Source: Zoogloea ramigera
GTDB taxonomy: Bacteria > Pseudomonadota > Gammaproteobacteria > Burkholderiales > Rhodocyclaceae
Reading direction: 5' to 3'
Assembly (NCBI RefSeq): GCF_006539865.1
Contig: NZ_BJNV01000041.1
Coordinates: 1 to 45,028 of the forward strand
DNA length: 45,028 nucleotides
Both the position numbers and the translations under genes were made by a program. Below the pieces are notes generated by a model. That model had not been told where the DNA came from. It did no database searches and saw only the letters and a list, made by a program, of their open reading frames with translations. Shown here piece by piece: positions 39,994 through 45,028 of the stretch (positions are counted from its first letter, which is position 1; every line of letters starts with the position of its first letter).

Positions 39994-40671
39994 TTAGCGG
40001 TAGGGGGTGGGGTCGGGCAGGCCGGCGGCTTCGAAGCCGGCCCGGCGCAGGCGGCAGGCGTCGCACAGGCCACAGGCGCGGCCGTCGTCGTCGGCCTGGT
40101 AGCAGGACACGGTGAGGCCGTAGTCGACGCCGAGCTCGGTGCCGCGCTGGATGATCTGGGCCTTGGAGAGATCGATCAGTGGCGCGTGGATGGTGAGGCG
40201 GTGGCCCTCGACGCCGGCCTTGGTGGCGAGGTTGGCCATGGTCTCGAAGGCTTCGATGAAGGCCGGGCGGCAGTCGGGGTAGCCGGAGTAATCGACGGCA
40301 TTCACGCCCACGTAGATGTGGCGGGCGCCCAGCACCTCGGCCCAGGCCATCGCGATGGACAGCATGATGGTATTGCGGGCTGGCACGTAGGTGATCGGGA
40401 TGCCGCCATCGAGGCCGTCGGTGGGCACGGCGAGGGCCGGGTCGGTGAGGGCCGAGCCGCCGAACTGGCCGAGGTCGACGTGGGCGACCCGGTGGGCGAC
40501 GGCGCCGAGGGCGGCCGCCACACGCCGGGCGGCGGCGAGCTCGGCGGCGTGGCGCTGGCCGTACTCGACCGACAGGGCGTAGGTTTCGAAGCCGGCGTCG
40601 CGGGCGATGGCCAGGCAGGTGGCGGAGTCGAGCCCGCCAGACAGCAGGACGAGGGCGCGCGGTTTGGTCAT
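39994..40671 (-). CDS. queC: 7-cyano-7-deazaguanine synthase
   Basis: QueC turns 7-carboxy-7-deazaguanine into preQ0 using ATP and ammonia, a step to queuosine in tRNA. The 225-residue protein shows the ATP-pyrophosphatase loop [11 protein letters not shown] at the N-terminus, EYGQRH, VPARNT and the C-terminal zinc site [21 protein letters not shown]. All catalytic and zinc residues are present. It follows queE by 66 bp on the same strand, giving two consecutive steps of the pathway. Confidence 0.96.
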   Translation of the reverse strand: MTKPRALVLLSGGLDSATCLAIARDAGFETYALSVEYGQRHAAELAAARRVAAALGAVAHRVAHVDLGQFGGSALTDPALAVPTDGLDGGIPITYVPARNTIMLSIAMAWAEVLGARHIYVGVNAVDYSGYPDCRPAFIEAFETMANLATKAGVEGHRLTIHAPLIDLSKAQIIQRGTELGVDYGLTVSCYQADDDGRACGLCDACRLRRAGFEAAGLPDPTPYR

Positions 40672-40737
40672 GGTGGTTCCTGGTGATGGACGCGCGGGGG
40701 GCCGGCGCGTGGCCGTGCCGCCCGTTTGTTCAGGGGC

Positions 40738-41397
40738 TCAGCGCCCGGGTTCGTTGCCCCAGATGACTTTGTGCAGCTGCACCTGCATGCGCACCGGCAG
40801 CCGGTCGCGGAGGATCCAGGCGGCCAGCTCGGCGGGCTTGAGCTGGCCCTGCACCGGGGCCATCAGCACCGGGCAGCGTTCGGTGAGGCGGTGTTCGGCG
40901 ATCCGCGCCTTGGCCCACTCGTAGTCGGCCTCGCTGGCGAGCACCAGCTTGAGCTCGTCGTGGGGGCTGAGCAGCGGGATGTTGGAGAGCAGGTTGCGGG
41001 CCTCCTCGCCGGAGCCGGGGGCCTTGAGGTCAACGATGCGCGAGACGCGCGGGTCGACGCCGGCAATGTCGAGGGCGCCGCTGGTCTCGAGGGACACCGA
41101 ATAGCCGGCGTCGCACAGGGCGGTGAGCAGCGCCAGGCAGCCCTTCTGGGCGAGGGGCTCGCCGCCGGTCACGCAGACGGTGGGGCAGTGGTGGCTGGCG
41201 ACTTCGGTGAGGATGTCGTCGAGCGCCCGGGTGGTGCCGCCGGTGAAGGAGTATTCGGTGTCGCACCAGCTGCAGCGCAGGGGGCAGCCGGTGAGGCGGA
41301 CGAAGACCGTCGGCAGCCCGCTGCGCGAGGTTTCCCCTTGCAGCGAGTGGAAGATCTCGGTGATGCGTAGGCTGGTGGTGCGGCCGGATTGGGTCAT
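40738..41397 (-). CDS. queE: 7-carboxy-7-deazaguanine synthase (radical SAM)
   Basis: QueE makes 7-carboxy-7-deazaguanine from carboxytetrahydropterin. The 219-residue protein has FHSLQGE, the radical SAM cluster GCPLRCSWCDTEYSF (Cys-x3-Cys-x2-Cys), VTGGEP and SLETSG. The start at 41397 (MTQSGRTTSLRITEIFHS) matches the family; the frame is open further upstream through the hairpin and cpoB in a shadow frame. The ribosome site is weak. It sits 74 bp after cpoB, with a strong hairpin between them. Confidence 0.95.
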   Translation of the reverse strand: MTQSGRTTSLRITEIFHSLQGETSRSGLPTVFVRLTGCPLRCSWCDTEYSFTGGTTRALDDILTEVASHHCPTVCVTGGEPLAQKGCLALLTALCDAGYSVSLETSGALDIAGVDPRVSRIVDLKAPGSGEEARNLLSNIPLLSPHDELKLVLASEADYEWAKARIAEHRLTERCPVLMAPVQGQLKPAELAAWILRDRLPVRMQVQLHKVIWGNEPGR

Positions 41398-41430
41398 GAC
41401 GGGGAGTGCTTGACTGGCGATGCGATGGCG

Positions 41431-41463
41431 GGGCCGCCCCGCGGTGGTGTTGCGGGGCGGCCC
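41431..41463 (-). terminator. Strong hairpin between cpoB and queE
   Basis: GGGCCGCCCCGC pairs perfectly with GCGGGGCGGCCC over 12 bp with a 9-base loop. There is no T run, so it may attenuate rather than end transcription, or protect the tol-pal mRNA 3' end. Confidence 0.55.
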
Positions 41464-41471
41464 GGGCCGGA

Positions 41472-42263
41472 TTACTTCTTGAGGCGCTGCCGGGCGATCT
41501 GCGCTGCGGAGCTGCTGGGGTATTTGGCAGCCAGGCGCTCGAGGCTGCGGGTGGCGGCCTTGGCGTCGCCCTGGGCCTGCTGGGCACTGGCGAGGCCGAG
41601 CAGGGCGTCGGGGGCGCGGTTGTCGTCGGGCCACTGGTTGGCGACCTTGGCGTAGTACTCGGCGGCCGCAGCGTTGTCCTTCAGCTGATACAGCGAGCTG
41701 GCGGCCCAGAAGTGGGCGCTGGGCTGGAAGCTGCTGCCGGGGTGGCGCCGGATGAAGCCGATGAAGCCGGTGGCGGCCTCTTTGTACTTGCCGCCGCGCA
41801 GCTGGGTGAGGGCAGCTTCGTAGTCGCGGCTCTCGGCGGCGGGGTCGGCGGCGGTCACCGGGGGCGCCACCGCAGCTGCCGGGGCGGCCGCCGGCGCGGC
41901 CGTGGCCGGCTGGGGCGCCGCAGCGGCGGCGTCGGCGTGGGGCTCGAGCTTGCGCAGGCGGTTGTCGAGATCCACGTAAAAATCCTTCTGCCGCTTGATG
42001 GCGTTGGCCAGATCGTTGCTGAGGACTTCGTTCTCGCCGCGCAGGCGGGCGATCTCGGTCTTCAGGAGTTCGATCTGGTCGGCCAGCTCGAGCTGGGCCC
42101 GGGCGCCGGATTCGAGCTTGCTGACGCGGCCGTTGAACTCGTTGCGCATCTCGTTGATGCGCAGGCGGGCTTCCTCGTCGTCAAACAGGCCGGCGTGGGC
42201 CTGGCCAGCCGCGAGGCCGACGAACAGGCCGGCCATCAGCGCGGGCAGAAGGCGGGGGAACAT
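41472..42263 (-). CDS. cpoB: Cell division coordinator CpoB / Tol-Pal system protein YbgF
   Basis: CpoB is a periplasmic protein that links Tol-Pal with PBP1B to coordinate envelope constriction. The 263-residue protein has a signal peptide (ending QAHA-G), an N-terminal trimerising coiled coil (about 28-105), an Ala/Pro linker and three TPRs (about 145-263, YEAALTQLRGGKYKEAA...RRHPGSSFQPSAHFW...). Its ATG overlaps the pal stop by one base, so the two are coupled. Normal length and context. Confidence 0.95.
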   Translation of the reverse strand: MFPRLLPALMAGLFVGLAAGQAHAGLFDDEEARLRINEMRNEFNGRVSKLESGARAQLELADQIELLKTEIARLRGENEVLSNDLANAIKRQKDFYVDLDNRLRKLEPHADAAAAAPQPATAAPAAAPAAAVAPPVTAADPAAESRDYEAALTQLRGGKYKEAATGFIGFIRRHPGSSFQPSAHFWAASSLYQLKDNAAAAEYYAKVANQWPDDNRAPDALLGLASAQQAQGDAKAATRSLERLAAKYPSSSAAQIARQRLKK

Positions 42264-42814
42264 CAGAATTCACCCGAGTAGAGCATGTCGCCGCGGCGGT
42301 TGGCGGCCCAGCAGCTTTCGCCGGAATCGGAGCAGCTGGGCTTCTCTTCGCCCAGGCTGACGGATTCGAGCTGGCCTTCGGAGACGCCGAGCAGGCCGAG
42401 GGCCTTCTTGACGGCGTCGGCGCGCTTCTGGCCGAGGGCGAGGTTGTATTCACGGCTGCCGCGCTCGTCGGTGTTGCCCTGGATCAGCATCTTGACCTTG
42501 GGGTGGGACACCAGGAACTTGGCGTGGGCTTCGACCAGCGGGCGGTATTGGTCCTTGATCACGTAGCTGTCGTAGTCGAACAGCACGCTGCGCTTGGACA
42601 GGATGTTCTTGGGGTCCTTGAGCTCGGGGTAGGCTGCGCCCGGGGTCCGGCCGTCGGCATTGACGGTGGTGACGCCGCTGCCGCCGACACCGGAGGCGTT
42701 GGCGCTGGAGCGGTCTTCCACGGCGGCGCCCTGCCCGTCGGTGCTGGGGGCGGAGCTGCAGGCGGCCAGCAGGCCGGCGGCGAGGAGGGACAGGGTGAGA
42801 CGGGCGTACTTCAT
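42263..42814 (-). CDS. pal: Peptidoglycan-associated lipoprotein Pal
   Basis: Pal tethers the outer membrane to peptidoglycan. The 183-residue protein has a lipobox LLAAC (Cys18), a Ser/Gly-rich linker and an OmpA-like domain with VLFDYDSYVI, LIQGNTDERGSREYNLALGQKRADAV and a C-terminal disulfide-type pair (PSCSDSGESCW). The start at 42814 follows CGGAG, and an upstream ATG would spoil the signal peptide. It is in the conserved order tolB-pal-cpoB. Confidence 0.97.
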   Translation of the reverse strand: MKYARLTLSLLAAGLLAACSSAPSTDGQGAAVEDRSSANASGVGGSGVTTVNADGRTPGAAYPELKDPKNILSKRSVLFDYDSYVIKDQYRPLVEAHAKFLVSHPKVKMLIQGNTDERGSREYNLALGQKRADAVKKALGLLGVSEGQLESVSLGEEKPSCSDSGESCWAANRRGDMLYSGEF

Positions 42815-42877
42815 GGTTTGACTCCGTGAGCGGCCGGGTGGTCGCAAAAAATTTGGATGCGGGACGGGGCTTGGACC

Positions 42878-44158
42878 TCAGTTGCGCGGCTGCGGCCCCC
42901 ACGCCGGCTCGCGTACATCGCCCGATTGTACCGACAGACGCTGCTTGACACGACCGTCGGACGACACGGCGGAGAGCACGCCGCGCCCACCGACTTCGGT
43001 GGCGTAGAGGACCATGCGGCCGTTGGGGGCGAAGCTGGGCGACTCGTCCTTGGACGAATCGGTGAGGATCTGGGTCTGGCGCGAGGCGAGGTCGAGCAGC
43101 GTGACCTGGAAGCGCCCGCCGTTGCGGGAGACGTAAACCAGGCTCTTGCCGTCGGGGGAGGGGCGCGGGCTGACGTTGTAGCTGCCCTCGAAGCTGACCC
43201 GCTGGGCGTCGCCGCCGCCGGCTGGCACGCGGTAGATCTGCGGGCTGCCGCCGCGGTCGGAGGTGAAATAGATCATGCCGTCGGCAGACCAGGCGGGCTC
43301 GGTGTCGATGCCCGACGAGGACGCGAGGCGCTGCACGCCGGAGCCGTCGGCATTGACCGAGTAGAGCTGGGACTGGCCGTCCTTGGTGAGCACCACCGCC
43401 AGCCGGCGGCCGTCGGGCGACCAGGCCGGGGCGGAGTTGGAGCCCTTGAAGTTGGCGGCCACGTTGCGCTGGCCGCTGGCGAGGGAGTGCACATACACCA
43501 CCGGCTTCTTGGCCTCGAAGGAGACGTAGGCGAGGCGGGTGCCGTCGGGCGACCAGGCCGGCGAGATGATCGGCTCGCGGGAGGCCAGCGCGGTTTGTGC
43601 GTTGCTGCCGTCGGCGTCGGCGATCTGGAGCTCGTAGCGGGAGCCGGACTTGACCACGTAGGCGATGCGGGTGGAGAACACGCCGGGCTCGCCGGTGAGC
43701 TTCTCGTAGATGAAGTCGGCGATGCGGTGCCCGGTGGTGCGGTACTGGTTGGGCGTCATCGTCATGGCCTGGCTGCCCAGGCTGACCTGCTTGGGGGCGT
43801 CCATCAGGCGCACCAGCACCTGATAGCGGCCGCCGCCGGCCGGCGAGATGGTGCCCACCGCCACCGAGTCGGCGCCGCGTGAGCGGACGCGGGCGTAGTC
43901 GGGGGCGTCGGCGCCCATTGGCGTGGGGCCGAGTTCGACCAGCTTGAAGAGGCCGCTGCGTTCGAGGTCGGCGCGGACCACGTCGGTGACGGCGCGGGGC
44001 AGGGCGCTTTCGCCCTCGAAGGCGGCGACGGCCACCGGCACGCGGTTGCTGCCGGCGCCGCTCACCTCGACGGTCAGCTGGGCGTGGGCGAAGGTGCTGG
44101 CCAGCACCAGGACGCCGGCCGGCAGGGCGCTGCGCAGAATGGACAGGATGAGGTTCAT
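42878..44158 (-). CDS. tolB: Tol-Pal system protein TolB
   Basis: TolB is the periplasmic partner of Pal. The 426-residue protein has a signal peptide (ending FAHA-Q), an N-terminal mixed domain and a six-bladed beta-propeller with repeated PAWSPDG / PSFAPNG motifs (for example ISPAWSPDGTRLAYVS, SAPAWSPDGRRLAVV). Length and domain order are standard. It follows tolA by 21 bp and precedes pal by 63 bp. Confidence 0.97.
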   Translation of the reverse strand: MNLILSILRSALPAGVLVLASTFAHAQLTVEVSGAGSNRVPVAVAAFEGESALPRAVTDVVRADLERSGLFKLVELGPTPMGADAPDYARVRSRGADSVAVGTISPAGGGRYQVLVRLMDAPKQVSLGSQAMTMTPNQYRTTGHRIADFIYEKLTGEPGVFSTRIAYVVKSGSRYELQIADADGSNAQTALASREPIISPAWSPDGTRLAYVSFEAKKPVVYVHSLASGQRNVAANFKGSNSAPAWSPDGRRLAVVLTKDGQSQLYSVNADGSGVQRLASSSGIDTEPAWSADGMIYFTSDRGGSPQIYRVPAGGGDAQRVSFEGSYNVSPRPSPDGKSLVYVSRNGGRFQVTLLDLASRQTQILTDSSKDESPSFAPNGRMVLYATEVGGRGVLSAVSSDGRVKQRLSVQSGDVREPAWGPQPRN

Positions 44159-44179
44159 GGGCGTGGGCTCGGGGAGGGG

Positions 44180-45028
44180 TTAGTCGCGGAGCGGGTAGAA
44201 CTCGAAGTTGAGGGTGCGCTGGAACAGCTCGGAACGGTCGGGCTTGGGCAGCGGGCTGGATTTCTGGATGGCGCGTTCGATCGCGGCGTCGAGCTGGGCG
44301 TTGCCGGTGGAGCGCTTGAGGCGCACCTCGATCACCGAGCCGTCGGGCAGCTGGTCTACATAGAACAGCGCCACCGGGTCGCCGGAAACGCCGGGCGGCA
44401 GGATGATGTTGCCCCGCACCTTGGCGGCGATCTTGGCGGTGTAGGCCTTCAGGGCGCGGCTGTCGGCGGCCTTGGCTTTTTCGTTGGCGATGCGGGCCAG
44501 CTCTTTCTGGATCTCGCCCGATTGCTTGGCGTTCTCGCTGTCGCGGGCCATCAGCTCGCGCATCCGGCGGTCTTCGAGGGCGCGGCTGCGCTCGGCGGCA
44601 ACTTTGGCGTCCTTCGCTTCCTTGTCGGCCCGGATCTTGTCGAGGCGTGCCTGCTCGGCCCGCGCCTGGGCCTCGGCCTTGGCGGTTTCGCGGGGGTCGG
44701 GTTTTTTGGGTTCAGGTTTGGGTTCGGGCTTCTTCGGCTCGGGTTTGGGCTCGGGCTTTTTCGGCTCCGGTTTTTTGGGTTCCGGCTTGGGCTCGGGTTT
44801 CCTGGGCTCGGGTTTCGGCTCGGGCTTTTTGGGCTCCGGCTTGACGATTTCCTTCTCGGGCTTGGGCGGCTGCTTCTTGGGTTCGGGGGCCTTGATCGCG
44901 ATGTCGGGCTGCTTGCGGGGCGGCGGCTCGGGCTCGTCGTCGGGCTCGGGGCGCGGCGGCGGGGGCGCCGGGCGGGCAGGGGCCGGAGGGGCTGGTGGAG
45001 GCGGCGGGGCAAGCTGTGCCGCGGCGGG
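44180..45028 (-). CDS. tolA: Cell envelope protein TolA (N-terminus beyond the window)
   Basis: The frame is open from 44180 to the window edge, so at least 282 residues are present. The N-terminal membrane helix and start lie outside. The visible part is a long Pro-rich domain with KPEPK/KPEPKKPEP repeats (about 44700-44990). A charged helical stretch (ETAKAEAQARAEQARLDK...) and the C-terminal TolA domain (ALKAYTAKIAAKVRGNIILP ... LFQRTLNFEFYPL) follow. The central domain is proline-based instead of the Ala/Lys/Glu helix of E. coli, as in many betaproteobacteria. TolA spans the periplasm and links TolQR energy to Pal/TolB. Confidence 0.93.
   Translation of the reverse strand, partial: PAAAQLAPPPPPAPPAPARPAPPPPRPEPDDEPEPPPRKQPDIAIKAPEPKKQPPKPEKEIVKPEPKKPEPKPEPRKPEPKPEPKKPEPKKPEPKPEPKKPEPKPEPKKPDPRETAKAEAQARAEQARLDKIRADKEAKDAKVAAERSRALEDRRMRELMARDSENAKQSGEIQKELARIANEKAKAADSRALKAYTAKIAAKVRGNIILPPGVSGDPVALFYVDQLPDGSVIEVRLKRSTGNAQLDAAIERAIQKSSPLPKPDRSELFQRTLNFEFYPLRD

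Overview
The window is GC-rich, densely coding bacterial chromosome. It most resembles a betaproteobacterium of the Rhodocyclales type (Azoarcus/Thauera/Zoogloea relatives). This placement is inferred from the tolA-tolB-pal-cpoB-queE-queC gene order, a PEP-CTERM protein, cytochrome-type sensor kinases and the general protein style; no database search was run.

Layout. 45-1895 (-) is a membrane diguanylate cyclase with an intact I-site. 2181-3033 is a sigma-54-type promoter and a PEP-CTERM surface protein, whose terminator abuts a 5'-truncated Old Yellow Enzyme gene. 4106-6381 holds an SDR dehydrogenase, thiM and thiE. 6521-15960 is a signalling block on one strand: a c-heme histidine kinase, a MASE1/CHASE hybrid kinase, a response-regulator kinase, a c-heme HAMP sensor and a Ser/Thr kinase carrying a degenerate cyclase domain. 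16058-19472 (-) holds an MFS transporter, two infA paralogues, tRNA-Thr and an exported methyltransferase-like protein. 20418-27617 is a two-partner secretion locus whose exoprotein gene is broken at a run of ten G. 27742-35596 (-) is a six-gene operon: glycine-zipper protein, caspase-fold lipoprotein, DUF4384 protein, tubulin-like GTPase, zinc-ribbon/TPR membrane protein and TPR lipoprotein. 36712-37713 holds a pentapeptide-repeat protein and an orphan antitoxin. 37902-38342 is an array of 21-bp degenerate repeats. 38552-38845 holds three tRNA-Lys genes. 38887-45028 (-) holds a YeeE/YedE transporter, queC, queE and the cpoB-pal-tolB-tolA cluster, with tolA running off the edge.

The most striking region is 27.7-37.3 kb. 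Two divergent cyclic-di-GMP-I (GEMM) riboswitches lie about 230 bp apart. One faces the tubulin/caspase operon and is followed by a hairpin that competes with its P1 helix. The other faces the pentapeptide-repeat gene and is preceded by an FNR-like box. Inside the operon, the caspase-fold lipoprotein and the DUF4384 protein share a short Tyr-x-x-Lys...Asp-Asp peptide, once in the former and three times in the latter. I know of no named system with this composition. The working idea is an envelope-associated, c-di-GMP-controlled tubulin-caspase module.

Other notable structures are a family of REP-like double-hairpin elements (four copies, one inserted in frame in the signal peptide of the TpsB transporter), the 21-bp phased A-tract array beside the tRNA-Lys genes, and duplicated infA genes with duplicated leaders.
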